Origin: Treponema sp. UBA937
Lineage (GTDB): Bacteria; Spirochaetota; Spirochaetia; Treponematales; Breznakiellaceae
DNA length: 56,848 nucleotides
NCBI GenBank assembly: GCA_002293455.1
Contig: DBDH01000079.1
Span: forward strand, 4,616 to 61,463
Direction of reading: 5' to 3'
Made by a program: the position numbers and the translations under genes
Notes under the pieces: generated by a model
Database searches by the model: none
The model's input: only the letters and a program-made list of their open reading frames with translations
What the model was told of the DNA's origin: nothing
Part shown: positions 1 to 8,109 of the stretch, in pieces
Layout: each line of letters begins with the position of its first letter
How positions within the stretch are numbered: position 1 is the first letter of the stretch

Positions 1-1
1 A

Positions 2-199
2 TTGAATAAATCAGTGTTTCCATTAGGGAAACACCAAATAAGTTTCGATGACATTATTCAGTGTATGCTTACCCTTTATAAAATTAGTTTTGATGATACA
101 TCGTTCGGCGATTTAAATCAAGCAAAATCCATTTACTCGTTTTACAGCAAAAAACGTGCCAAAAACGATCCTTTGCTAAAAATACACAATATTATATAA
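2..199 (+). CDS. C-terminal end of an unrecognised protein (cut by window edge)
   Basis: The reading frame is open to the left edge and stops with TAA at 197-199, giving about 65 residues. I do not recognise it. The visible part is rich in Lys, Asn, Ile and Phe, has no membrane segment and is AT-rich. A TTG lies at the very edge, but no ribosome binding site can be seen, so this is most likely the tail of a longer gene. The stretch 200-344 after it holds no gene and is very AT-rich. Confidence 0.4.
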   Translation: MNKSVFPLGKHQISFDDIIQCMLTLYKISFDDTSFGDLNQAKSIYSFYSKKRAKNDPLLKIHNII

Positions 200-344
200 T
201 ACAACGAATTATCTAAACTTATAGAAAAATAATGATATCACTTATTCATTTTGTATACATAATCAGACAATAATACATTCACATTTTGCTATTAATACAT
301 ACATCTGTTCCAAAAACCCGGAATGTAAAACAGACTCAAAAAAC

Positions 345-374
345 TTGCATTGTCTCTCTTTCCCACTATATAAT
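345..374 (+). promoter_or_regulatory. Promoter of the PlsC-like gene
   Basis: TTGCAT at 345-350, an 18-base spacer and TATAAT at 369-374. Transcription would start near 381, leaving only about 6 bases before the ATG at 387, and no Shine-Dalgarno sequence is present. This also argues against the longer frame that begins with TTG at 345, because that TTG is the -35 box. Confidence 0.5.
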
Positions 375-386
375 GATTACATATTT

Positions 387-1781
387 ATGAAGAAACCATA
401 TTATAAACCGATGATAACGGCTTTGCCGGATATAACAGTACCGGAACCTTTTCTTTCCCGATTTGCGGTATGTATAGCGGCTCTCTTTGGCGGAATATAT
501 CTGCGCTTTGTTTTAGGGGTCGCCCGTTTCAAGCTGCATCAGTCCGGCCGGCTCATAGATTCTTTCTATCGAACGCTGTCAGGAAAAACAAGTACGATTC
601 TCGCGTTCAGGCACGCTTACGGAGACGAGCCTCAACTCCTTGGATGGCTGGCTCTTTTTCGTTTAAGAAAGATTGCCAAAAAATCCGGAATTACGTTTCC
701 CATCAATTCTCATATCGCGTTTGTTTATGGGTATGAAGTTCTGCGCTGGGGCGGTCCTTTTATTCAGTGGCTGCTTCCCCGGATAAAAGCCATGCCGATC
801 TATCACGCAAAGATAGACAGCGCGGGCATGACGAGAATTTACAAGGCTTTGGAAAACGGCCCTTACCCGGTAGGAATCGCGCCCGAAGGACAGGTTACAT
901 ATAACAGCGAAGAGATTCAAAGGCTTGAACAAGGCGTTATCAGAATAGGATTCCAGAGTGCCGGTAATTTAGATAAATGCGGAAATGAAAAACACGCGGA
1001 GATCCTTCCGGTCTCCATTCATTATCGTTACGGCAAAAGAGCCAAACATCAATTGAAAAAAATTATGGATAAAATTGAACGGGTTACCATTTCCGGTCAA
1101 TCGGGACGGCGCTTAAAAGAAAAAAAAGATTACACGATTTTTCAAAGATTTGAAATGGCAAGAAATAATTTGCTGAAAACAACCGAGGCATTTTACGGGA
1201 TTCCCATAGATACCGACCGGCCTTACGAAGAACGGACTAAAACGCTCATGACGGAAGCCCTGACCACGGCGGAAAGAATTCTTGGGATCGACCCGACCCT
1301 TGGCGATATTATGATCAGGGTAAATTATATCCGGCAAATATGCTGGGATAGAATCTTTCTGCCCGGAAAAGATAGAACACATTTGCGGAATATGCCCCTG
1401 GAAGAACGGGCTCTTGCGGACCGCCTGACAGGGGAAGGCTGGTATGCCGCCCGTCACATGGAACTGGTTGATTTCCTGTATTACTTCCGAAGCCCAATTC
1501 CTACAAAAGATACCTCTTTCCATTTGATTATTGAATACGCTCAGAATCTTTGGGATTTTGCCAGCCGAAGCATGGGAGGCACTTTTGAAAACCGCCCGAA
1601 TGTCCGTCCCAAGACAGCAGTCATCTGTACCGGTGAACCTATTGATCTTACGGAAAAATTATCCGCGTATCGGGAAAACCGTAAAGAGACCATCTCTAAT
1701 ACACTTCAAGAACTGGAAGAACGTTTCATGCAATGCATCGAAGAAGTAAAAAAAGACGATTTGGAAATGAATCTGTTTTAG
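387..1781 (+). CDS. PlsC-like phospholipid/glycerol acyltransferase
   Basis: A probable acyl transfer enzyme of glycerophospholipid synthesis, 464 residues and membrane-associated. The acyltransferase core lies in roughly the first 200 residues: a hydrophobic segment at about 24-44, then H76 in RHAYGDEP, which fits the catalytic His-acidic motif with spacing HX3D or HX4E rather than strict HX4D, and E157-G158 in APEGQVTYNSEE, matching the phosphate-binding EG motif. The C-terminal 250 residues are an extension beyond the usual length of about 240 and I cannot assign them. I chose the ATG at 387 because the upstream TTG overlaps the promoter. The family is fairly clear, but the exact substrate is not. 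Confidence 0.72.
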   Translation: MKKPYYKPMITALPDITVPEPFLSRFAVCIAALFGGIYLRFVLGVARFKLHQSGRLIDSFYRTLSGKTSTILAFRHAYGDEPQLLGWLALFRLRKIAKKSGITFPINSHIAFVYGYEVLRWGGPFIQWLLPRIKAMPIYHAKIDSAGMTRIYKALENGPYPVGIAPEGQVTYNSEEIQRLEQGVIRIGFQSAGNLDKCGNEKHAEILPVSIHYRYGKRAKHQLKKIMDKIERVTISGQSGRRLKEKKDYTIFQRFEMARNNLLKTTEAFYGIPIDTDRPYEERTKTLMTEALTTAERILGIDPTLGDIMIRVNYIRQICWDRIFLPGKDRTHLRNMPLEERALADRLTGEGWYAARHMELVDFLYYFRSPIPTKDTSFHLIIEYAQNLWDFASRSMGGTFENRPNVRPKTAVICTGEPIDLTEKLSAYRENRKETISNTLQELEERFMQCIEEVKKDDLEMNLF

Positions 1782-1807
1782 ACCCGATCAAAGTGCGATA
1801 TGAACTC

Positions 1808-1838
1808 TTGACAAGTGAAGCTGAGAAACATATATAAT
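1808..1838 (+). promoter_or_regulatory. Promoter of the metal-uptake operon
   Basis: A consensus TTGACA at 1808-1813 is followed 17 bases later by TATATA (1831-1836), overlapping TATAAT at 1833-1838. Transcription should begin near 1844, inside the palindrome at 1839-1865. Confidence 0.7.
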
Positions 1839-1865
1839 TTAAAATGCAAATGATTTGCATTTTAA
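1839..1865 (+). promoter_or_regulatory. Perfect palindromic operator, probable Zur/Fur box
   Basis: Two 13-base arms around a single central G at 1852. The left arm reads TTAAAATGCAAAT (1839-1851) and the right arm is its exact reverse complement (1853-1865). It covers the expected transcription start and ends at the AAGGAGG ribosome binding site. AT-rich inverted repeats of this size are typical of Fur-family operators, and the last gene of the operon encodes such a regulator. Binding by that protein is inferred. Confidence 0.7.
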
Positions 1866-1880
1866 GGAGGAAATACAAAA

Positions 1881-2978
1881 ATGCTTTTTAATCGAAAATG
1901 GATATTATTTTTTATCACAGTTATGTTAATGCTAAACGCCGCGCTTGTGTTTGCGGGCGGCAGGAGAGATACTCCGCGGGAGACGGTTGTCGCGGTGAGC
2001 ATTTTGCCTCAATCGTACTTTGTGGAGCGGATAAGCGGCAGTACGATAAAGCCCCTGGTCTTGGTCGGTCCGGGTCAGGAACCTCACACCTATGAACCGA
2101 CCCCCCGGCAGATGACGGATTTATCAAGGGCATCAGTCTGGATTTTATCCGGGACGGATTTTGAAATCAATCTTGTTCCAAAAATCAGAAACCTGTATCC
2201 CAACTTGAAAATTGTAGACGGAACCCAGGGAGTTGTCTTCAGATACATGGAAGAACATGATCACGGGGATGAGGACGGGCACAGTCACGCGGAAGCTGAG
2301 CATCATGAAGAAGAAGAACACGGTCATGAAGATGATGAACACGGCCATGAAGCTGATGAACACGGTCACGAAGAACATGAAGATGATGAACACGGACATG
2401 AAGAAGACGGTCATGATCATGAAGTTGATGACAACGGTCACGACGATCATGAAGATGAAGGACATGATCATGATGCTCCCGTGGGGATAGAAATTGACCG
2501 GCATACATGGCTTGGCAGAGAACCCGCAAAGATTTTGGCCCGGCACGTATGCGAAGCGTTGGAAAGCGTCATTCCCGAACAAGCCGCCGTGTACAGAAGC
2601 AACTATACCGCGTTGATCAATGATATTGATAACGAATTTAACAGGCTGATAAGCGCGCTGGCTCCGCTCAGAGGAAGTTCCGTTTTTGTCTATCATCCGT
2701 CTTTTGGATACTTCTTTGACGAGTTCGGTATAACACAGGAAGCGGTTGAAAGCGGCGGTAAAGAACCGAGCCCAAGGCAGATTACGGATTTGATTACAAA
2801 AGCCAGGGCTGAACAAGTAAAAGTGATATTCGTCCAGACGGAATTTCCGGCGGATACCGCGAAGGCCGTTGCCTCGGCTGTTGGGGCCGAGGTGGTACCC
2901 CTTGACGCTCTTGCCGAAGACTGGCTTGCCAATATCCGTTCTATGGGCGATAGTTTGATAAGAGGAATGCAGCAGTAA
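1881..2978 (+). CDS. znuA: Zinc-type ABC transporter substrate-binding protein, ZnuA family
   Basis: Periplasmic or membrane-tethered metal-binding component of an ABC importer, 365 residues. Residues 1-25 form a signal peptide. Candidate metal ligands are H69 (GQEPHTYEPTP), H218 (DRHTWLG) and H282 (YHPSFGY), each in the cluster A-I family context. Between the first two lies a very acidic, histidine-rich stretch at about 126-208 made of repeated HGHE-like units, the hallmark of zinc-handling ZnuA proteins and longer than usual. AAGGAGG at 1864-1870 precedes the ATG. The stop codon abuts the ATG of the ATPase gene. Zinc is the best guess because of the His loop, and manganese cannot be excluded. 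Confidence 0.9.
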   Translation: MLFNRKWILFFITVMLMLNAALVFAGGRRDTPRETVVAVSILPQSYFVERISGSTIKPLVLVGPGQEPHTYEPTPRQMTDLSRASVWILSGTDFEINLVPKIRNLYPNLKIVDGTQGVVFRYMEEHDHGDEDGHSHAEAEHHEEEEHGHEDDEHGHEADEHGHEEHEDDEHGHEEDGHDHEVDDNGHDDHEDEGHDHDAPVGIEIDRHTWLGREPAKILARHVCEALESVIPEQAAVYRSNYTALINDIDNEFNRLISALAPLRGSSVFVYHPSFGYFFDEFGITQEAVESGGKEPSPRQITDLITKARAEQVKVIFVQTEFPADTAKAVASAVGAEVVPLDALAEDWLANIRSMGDSLIRGMQQ

Positions 2979-3785
2979 ATGATCCCTTTTCATCCCCTTG
3001 ATAAAGAAATTGTTCTTCAATGTAAGGATGTTTCTTTTTCTTACAACACATTTAAGGTTTTCGACTCGATCAGTTTTCATATTCATCAAGGGGAATTTGT
3101 CGCCCTTTCCGGCGCGAATGGTACAGGAAAGACAACAATCCTAAAACTCATTTTAGGATTGGAATCTCCCGAAACGGGGAGTGTATTACTGCTGAGAAAT
3201 GATCCCAGAAAAGTCCGGGACAGAGTAGGCTACGTTCCTCAGCTTTCCGGGTTTGACCAGGCCTTTCCTATTTGCGTTAAGGATGTAATCAAGATGGGAC
3301 GGATACGTCCTTTATCCCGCCGCTTTACCGCGGAGGATAAACAGGCGGTAGAAGACGCGATGGCGCAGCTTGATATTGCCGATCTTGCGGGGCGGTCTTA
3401 CACAGCCCTTTCCGGCGGTCAAAGACGAAGAGTTCTTGTCGCGAGGGCTTTGGCGGCAAAACCCGATTTCCTCATTTTGGATGAACCCACCGCCAACATG
3501 GATGTTGAAAGCGAAGACCGTCTTTTCAACACCCTGGACTCGCTGAAAGGAAAAACAAGCATTCTGATTGTTACGCATGACACAGGATTTGTATCATCAT
3601 TGACGGACCGTGTTCTGTGCCTTGAAAGGCATAATCATTCGGGACAATGCAGCATAGTACAACATAAGACCGGACCAAAAAGATCGGAAGCGCATGACAT
3701 TCATGCTCTTGAAAAAAGTTCCTTGATATTGCACAAAACAAGTATTCCCAGCGATAATTGTTACGATGAGGTTGATCATGCGTAG
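2979..3785 (+). CDS. znuC: Metal ABC transporter ATP-binding protein, ZnuC family
   Basis: Cytoplasmic ATPase powering the importer, 268 residues. Walker A is SGANGTGKTT (about 44-53), the ABC signature is LSGGQ (144-148) and Walker B is FLILDEP (about 164-170), followed by a switch His in IVTHD. The start codon follows directly on the stop of the binding-protein gene, so translation is coupled. About 45 residues after the conserved core are polar and His/Ser-rich with no recognised domain. The 3-prime end overlaps the permease start. Confidence 0.9.
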   Translation: MIPFHPLDKEIVLQCKDVSFSYNTFKVFDSISFHIHQGEFVALSGANGTGKTTILKLILGLESPETGSVLLLRNDPRKVRDRVGYVPQLSGFDQAFPICVKDVIKMGRIRPLSRRFTAEDKQAVEDAMAQLDIADLAGRSYTALSGGQRRRVLVARALAAKPDFLILDEPTANMDVESEDRLFNTLDSLKGKTSILIVTHDTGFVSSLTDRVLCLERHNHSGQCSIVQHKTGPKRSEAHDIHALEKSSLILHKTSIPSDNCYDEVDHA

Positions 3786-4623
3786 TTTTATTGACGCGCT
3801 TTTCAGTCCCGACATGCCTTTTATTCGGAATGCCCTTATTGCGGGAATTCTTTCCGCCGTTTTGTTTGGCGTGCTGGGATCGATCATCACGGTAAGAAGA
3901 ATATCGAGCCTCGCGGGTTCCATTTCTCACGCGGTGCTTGGCGGTATTGGGATGGCGCTCTTTTTTTCATCGACGAATATTATCCCAGGATTTCCTCCTA
4001 TGGCCGGCGCGATGATCTTCGCGATTCTGGCGGCGGTCATTATCGGCTTTGTTTCGCTCAAAGCAAAACAGCGCGAAGATACCGTAATCAACGCGATATG
4101 GGCTATCGGAATGAGCATTGGCGTTTTGTTTATGGCAAAGACTCCGGGCTACACCGATCCTTCAAGTTATCTTTTCGGAAACATCCTTTTGATTTCATCC
4201 GGCGATATTATTTTGATGGCGGTATTGGACGCGGTGCTTCTGTTTTTGGTGTGGCGTTTCTATCCGCATATCGAAGCCGCTTCTTTTGATGAAGAATTTT
4301 CCAGAGTCCGCCGTATTCCCACATCGATATTTTTTCTTGTTCTTTTAGGAATTATCGCCATTGCTATCGTTCTGCTCCAAACCTTTGTCGGCATCGTCAT
4401 GGTGATCGCGATGCTGACGCTTCCCGCGGGCTGCGCCTCATATTCCGCGAAAAGCCTCAGCGGAATGATGTTCTTTGCTTCGATATTGTCAGCCTTGTTT
4501 TCATTTATCGGATTGATGCTCGGCTGGTTCTGGGATGTGCCGGTCGGTTCCATGGTGGTAGTTACCGCCGGAGTCGTATTCCTTTCAGCCGCCGTCATTT
4601 CTTTTGTCCGACGGAAATGGTAG
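3778..4623 (+). CDS. znuB: Metal ABC transporter permease, ZnuB family
   Basis: Integral membrane permease of the same importer, about 281 residues with some eight hydrophobic helices, ABC-3 family. The region GSIITVRRISSLAGSISHAVLGG near the N-terminus and FVGIVMVIAMLTLPA late in the protein are characteristic. I preferred the ATG at 3778 over the in-frame ATG at 3766 because GAGG at 3768-3771 lies six bases before it. Either start overlaps the end of the ATPase gene, which indicates coupled translation. Confidence 0.9.
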   Translation: MRSFIDALFSPDMPFIRNALIAGILSAVLFGVLGSIITVRRISSLAGSISHAVLGGIGMALFFSSTNIIPGFPPMAGAMIFAILAAVIIGFVSLKAKQREDTVINAIWAIGMSIGVLFMAKTPGYTDPSSYLFGNILLISSGDIILMAVLDAVLLFLVWRFYPHIEAASFDEEFSRVRRIPTSIFFLVLLGIIAIAIVLLQTFVGIVMVIAMLTLPAGCASYSAKSLSGMMFFASILSALFSFIGLMLGWFWDVPVGSMVVVTAGVVFLSAAVISFVRRKW

Positions 4624-4641
4624 CGGAGGAGGATTCATCGT

Positions 4642-5022
4642 ATGACTAAAGCGCGCAAACAGGTATTGGAAATATTGCACAACTCAAAGGAACCTTTATC
4701 GGCATCGCAGGTTTTTAAACTGACCGGCATGAGCTGCAACCAGGCAACGGTGTATCGAATTTTGTCTTACCTTGAAACAGAAGGTTACGCGGAATCCTTT
4801 GTCCTTCATTGTGATAGTCACGGAACCGAACGATATTTTTCCCGTTTGGAATCATCCCACAAACATTGGTTCCACTGTGAAAGCTGCCATTGTTTCATTG
4901 ACATGGGCGATTGTATCATTAAACCCTTCGTCCGCGCTTTTGAAAAAAAAGAGCAGGTAACAGTACACCGGCATGTGCTCTATGTTACTGGTATTTGTCC
5001 GGGGTGCAGGAAGAACGCGTGA
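4642..5022 (+). CDS. zur: Fur-family metal-responsive repressor, probably Zur
   Basis: DNA-binding regulator of 126 residues, slightly short for the family. A winged-helix domain occupies about 1-80, with the recognition region near NQATVYRILSYLE. HKHWFHCESC (73-82) and CPGC (119-122) provide the paired CxxC structural zinc site. It is the last gene of the uptake operon, 18 bases after the permease and preceded by GCGGAGGAGG. The likely role is to repress the operon at the palindrome 1839-1865 when zinc is plentiful. Zinc over iron or manganese is inferred from the transporter. Confidence 0.85.
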   Translation: MTKARKQVLEILHNSKEPLSASQVFKLTGMSCNQATVYRILSYLETEGYAESFVLHCDSHGTERYFSRLESSHKHWFHCESCHCFIDMGDCIIKPFVRAFEKKEQVTVHRHVLYVTGICPGCRKNA

Positions 5023-5044
5023 TTGACTTTCTCTATCAACTAAA

Positions 5045-5464
5045 TCATTCAACCTTAAAATCTTCCGAATGAAAATTGCTGTAGTACCTTCCGTTTTCCG
5101 CGGTGAACTTTATAACAGTGTAATCGTCTCCGTCCGCGCCGTCTTTGTAGTACATAGTGTAATCGTCTTTCCATAATGCGTGTTTGATCTTTTTATCTTC
5201 GACAATTTCCATACTGCCTTTTAACATGACTCCGCGGAAAAAACGTTTGTCGCAAAAGTAGACGCAGGCTTTCGGATTATTCCGATACTGCTTTACTCTC
5301 ATGGAAGGACTGTTGGTATGCCAATACAATATTTTGATGCCTTCCCTTTTGCAGGGCGCTAACATTGCCTTTGTGTTTGGGAAACCATCTTCATCTACCG
5401 AACTGATAAAACTGACACTCTGTTTGTCAATTAAATTGCCAATCGTTTCTGTTGGATTTCTCAT
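5045..5464 (-). CDS. Pyridoxamine 5-phosphate oxidase (PPOX) fold protein
   Basis: 139-residue split-barrel flavin-binding protein related to general stress protein 26 and PPOX enzymes. It opens with VSFISSVDEDGFPNTKAM, continues with a KILYWHTNSPSMRVKQYRNNPKACVYF core, and ends in YTVIKFTAENGRYYSNF. Members bind FMN or F420 and mostly have unknown substrates. AGGAA precedes the ATG. It lies 17 bases after brnA on the same strand, so it is probably transcribed with the toxin-antitoxin pair, which is unusual. It converges with the Fur-family gene and no clear terminator is visible between them. Confidence 0.78.
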   Translation of the reverse strand: MRNPTETIGNLIDKQSVSFISSVDEDGFPNTKAMLAPCKREGIKILYWHTNSPSMRVKQYRNNPKACVYFCDKRFFRGVMLKGSMEIVEDKKIKHALWKDDYTMYYKDGADGDDYTVIKFTAENGRYYSNFHSEDFKVE

Positions 5465-5481
5465 CTTGTTCCTTTCTTTCT

Positions 5482-5787
5482 CTAGCCCAACACGGCTTTC
5501 CGGAGAATCTCGTTTATTCGTGTCTGGTAACCTTTGCCTTTCGCTTTGAGAGCTTCCAAGACATCATTGTCTATTCGTATCTGTACGGCTGTTTTTTTTA
5601 TCGTAACTTTGTACAGATCATTTCCCTTGGGGTGTACTTCGTACCACGGCTTAAACTGTTTGAGCTGTTCTTTTGTCTGTACCGGGCTGTCGGAAAAATC
5701 GGTATTTTTAAAATCTTTCACCGCTTGTATTTCGTCTTTGGTAAGCGGGGGAAGTCTTTTTACTTCATCGAGCGTCATAGTTTTCAT
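5482..5787 (-). CDS. brnA: BrnA-family antitoxin
   Basis: About 101 residues from the ATG at 5787, which has GAGG nine bases upstream. A longer frame starting at 5904 would overlap most of the toxin gene and is unlikely. The N-terminal half is polar (LPPLTKDEIQAVKDFKNTD). The C-terminal part, TAVQIRIDNDVLEALKAKGKGYQTRINEILRKAV, is a ribbon-helix-helix-like DNA-binding segment typical of BrnA. It neutralises the BrnT toxin by binding and normally autorepresses the operon. The gene overlaps the toxin gene by 23 bases. Confidence 0.85.
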   Translation of the reverse strand: MKTMTLDEVKRLPPLTKDEIQAVKDFKNTDFSDSPVQTKEQLKQFKPWYEVHPKGNDLYKVTIKKTAVQIRIDNDVLEALKAKGKGYQTRINEILRKAVLG

Positions 5788-6052
5788 AATATTCAGCCTC
5801 TTCATCTGGTTCTGCTTTTCGTGCAGATATGAGCCGGATTGTTTCGTCTCTTTCGGTGCATACAACAAACAAGACGAGAAACGACCCAACCGTTCCGATG
5901 ACATTCAGCCGTTCTTCATCAAGGGTTGAATGTTCCATATCTATTTTTTCAAGTCTTTTTTGGTCAAGAAAAACCCGGGAAGCAAATTCAAAGCTCATTC
6001 CATGTCTTTTGATATTCAGCTTGTTCTTTCTTTCGTCCCAAGTAAAAATCAC
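5765..6052 (-). CDS. brnT: BrnT-family ribonuclease toxin
   Basis: 95-residue toxin of the BrnT/BrnA type II system. BrnT proteins are RelE-like ribonucleases that block translation. The N-terminus FTWDERKNKLNIKRHGMSFEFASRVF is diagnostic (WDxxKxxxNxxKHG pattern), and the C-terminus carries the ETIRLISARKAEPDEEAEYYE block containing the conserved SARKA residues. Translation starts at a GTG at 6052 with GAGAGG upstream. As is usual for this family, the toxin gene precedes the antitoxin gene. Confidence 0.88.
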   Translation of the reverse strand: MIFTWDERKNKLNIKRHGMSFEFASRVFLDQKRLEKIDMEHSTLDEERLNVIGTVGSFLVLFVVCTERDETIRLISARKAEPDEEAEYYENYDAR

Positions 6053-6068
6053 TTCTTAACCTCTCTTT

Positions 6069-6107
6069 ATAATAATTGTATATACATTTATTGTCAATAC
6101 AAATATT
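6069..6107 (-). promoter_or_regulatory. brnTA promoter with inverted repeat
   Basis: On the minus strand TTGACA (6097-6092) and TATTAT (6074-6069) are 17 bases apart. An 11-base inverted repeat with one mismatch brackets this promoter: arms AATAATTGTAT at 6071-6081 and ATACAAATATT at 6097-6107. The spacer also contains the palindrome GTATATAC (6078-6085). This is the expected place for autorepression by the BrnTA complex; binding is inferred. Confidence 0.6.
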
Positions 6108-6150
6108 GAGAATCATCATAATCTGTCCAGACAAAGGAAGATAAATCCGC

Positions 6151-6156
6151 TATAAT
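6151..6156 (+). promoter_or_regulatory. -10 box directly before the ABC-F gene
   Basis: TATAAT ends only seven bases before the ATG at 6164, with CAGACA at 6128-6133 (17-base spacing) as a weak -35 box. There is no ribosome binding site between the box and the start codon, so the mRNA is probably leaderless. Confidence 0.5.
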
Positions 6157-6163
6157 CACCGGC

Positions 6164-8098
6164 ATGAATCTGCTGTCTGTAAAAAATCTTTCCAGAAACG
6201 GGCGGGAAGCGCCGCTCTTCACCAACGCAACATTTACTTTAGATGATGGAGAAAAGGCCGCGCTTATCGGAAAAAACGGTTCCGGCAAGAGTACGCTCCT
6301 TTCCTGCATTGCCGGAATCCTTGCTCCCGATGAAGGGAATATCATGTTTGCGAAAGACGCGGGAGTTTCGTTTCTTCCGCAGAATCCTGTTTATAACCGG
6401 GATCACACAATTCGGGAACATGTTTTTAAATCGGAAAGCGCGAAGCTCCGTGCGATATGGAACTATGAAGATGTCTGCGCGGAAATAGCGGGACGGAGCG
6501 AACTGGAGATTACGGCAGGGCTTAAAAACAAACTTGATAAAGCTGCCGAGGAAATGACCAAGCGGAATCTTTGGGATTATGAAAACAATATCAAGCAGAT
6601 TCTTACAATCTTGGGAATAAGCAGCTTGGAACAAAAAATGGGAACGCTTTCCGGCGGCATGATAAAAAAAGTCGCGCTGGCTCAGGTGTTAATTGATGAT
6701 ACAAAGATTCTCCTTCTTGATGAACCCACAAATCATTTAGACATTACAACGATAGCATGGCTTGAAGAATATCTGCGCGTTACAGACCGGGCGGTGCTGA
6801 TGGTAACCCATGACAGATATTTTCTTGATCACGTATGTTCATCGATTTATGAACTCGACCGGGCGCGGATAAAATCTTACGAAGGAAACTATTCCCGGTA
6901 TCTTGAGAAAAAAGCCGTTGAAGCGGAGATCGAACAAAACACGGAACGGCGCATCGAATCGGTGCTGAGAACCGAACGGGAATGGCTGCTCCGGGGACCA
7001 CAGGCGCGGGGAACAAAAGCGAGAGCCAGAGTTGATGCCGTCCATCGGATGATCAACCGGGAAAAAATAAAAGAAGATAAAGGCTTTGCTTTTGAAGTAT
7101 CAGGCCGAAGGCTCGGCGGAAAAATTCTGGAACTGGAACATATTTCAAAGGCTTGGGAAAAAGGGAAACCGGTCATCGAAGATTTTTCCTACAATTTTAA
7201 GAAGGGTGAACGCCTCGGAATCTTCGGGGCAAACGGCAGCGGGAAAACAACGCTTCTCAATATACTTACCGGAACTATTCCGCCTGATTTGGGAAGCGTG
7301 ATACGCGGAGAGAACACGGTTTTTGGTTACTATCAACAGAATATTGATACAGAACTTTCAGCGCCGGGGAAAGAAATTCCGACCGTGCTTGCTTATATCG
7401 AAGAAGCCGCGGAAGTCATCACCATGAACAACGGAAAAACATTGAGCGCCGCCAAGATGCTGGAACAGTTCGGCTTTGAAGGAAAGATACAGTATTCCCC
7501 GGTGACAGCCCTTTCCGGCGGCGAGCGGAAACGGCTGTATCTTGTGCGGCTTCTTATGGCAAATCCGAACTTCCTCGTACTCGATGAACCTACCAATGAT
7601 TTTGATATTTTTACCATGTCGATTCTGGAATCTTTTTTGGAATCATACACAGGCTGCCTTGTGATAGTATCACATGACCGCTGTTTCATGGACAAGTGCG
7701 CGGATATGCTTCTTGTTCTTGATAACAAAGGCGGCGTATCCGGGTTTGCGGGAAGCTGTACGGAATATCTGGAACTGCAAAAATCTATCACCGCCGAAAA
7801 GAAACCAAACCGTACAGAGATGATCAAAAAAGTTTCTTCGGAAAATAGTTCCAGGGAGCAGGATCAAACAGACAAAAAAAAGAAACGGACTTTTAAAGAG
7901 CAGAAAGAATTTGAAACATTGGAAGCAGAAATCAATCAATGTGAAAAACGGAAAAAAGAATTGGAAACGCTGCTCTCCGGCGGCGAAAGTGACTACAGCA
8001 AAATTGCCGAATTGGGAACAGAGTACAACGCTTTAGGCGAAACTCTGGAACGGCAATATCAACGCTGGGAAGAATTGGCAGAATTGGAAGAGTATTAG
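6164..8098 (+). CDS. ABC-F family ATPase, Uup-like
   Basis: Soluble tandem ABC ATPase of 644 residues with no membrane segments. The first cassette has GKNGSGKS and the degenerate signature LSGGMIKK; the second has GANGSGKT and LSGGERKR. Both have LLLDEPTNHLD or LVLDEPTND Walker B motifs. A charged linker (about 235-300) joins them. The C-terminal 90 residues form a Lys/Glu-rich coiled coil, as in Uup. ABC-F proteins act on ribosomes or, for Uup, are linked to DNA recombination intermediates and ribosome function. The exact subfamily is not certain. The cysteine desulfurase gene follows after 11 bases. Confidence 0.85.
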   Translation: MNLLSVKNLSRNGREAPLFTNATFTLDDGEKAALIGKNGSGKSTLLSCIAGILAPDEGNIMFAKDAGVSFLPQNPVYNRDHTIREHVFKSESAKLRAIWNYEDVCAEIAGRSELEITAGLKNKLDKAAEEMTKRNLWDYENNIKQILTILGISSLEQKMGTLSGGMIKKVALAQVLIDDTKILLLDEPTNHLDITTIAWLEEYLRVTDRAVLMVTHDRYFLDHVCSSIYELDRARIKSYEGNYSRYLEKKAVEAEIEQNTERRIESVLRTEREWLLRGPQARGTKARARVDAVHRMINREKIKEDKGFAFEVSGRRLGGKILELEHISKAWEKGKPVIEDFSYNFKKGERLGIFGANGSGKTTLLNILTGTIPPDLGSVIRGENTVFGYYQQNIDTELSAPGKEIPTVLAYIEEAAEVITMNNGKTLSAAKMLEQFGFEGKIQYSPVTALSGGERKRLYLVRLLMANPNFLVLDEPTNDFDIFTMSILESFLESYTGCLVIVSHDRCFMDKCADMLLVLDNKGGVSGFAGSCTEYLELQKSITAEKKPNRTEMIKKVSSENSSREQDQTDKKKKRTFKEQKEFETLEAEINQCEKRKKELETLLSGGESDYSKIAELGTEYNALGETLERQYQRWEELAELEEY

Positions 8099-8109
8099 GA
8101 AGGAGAAAC

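Noticed and set aside
1..386. Remnant of a mobile element at the left edge
   Set aside because: The region is AT-rich and has a partial frame, but no transposase motif, terminal repeat or target duplication can be seen.
2145..3089. Long antisense open frame of 314 codons opposite the zinc-binding protein gene
   Set aside because: It exists because the repetitive His/Asp/Glu codons read openly on the other strand; its product is low-complexity and the sense gene has promoter, signal peptide and family motifs.
5788..5904. N-terminal extension of BrnA up to 5904
   Set aside because: It would overlap the toxin gene by 140 bases; the residues do not match the family, and the ATG at 5787 has a proper ribosome binding site.
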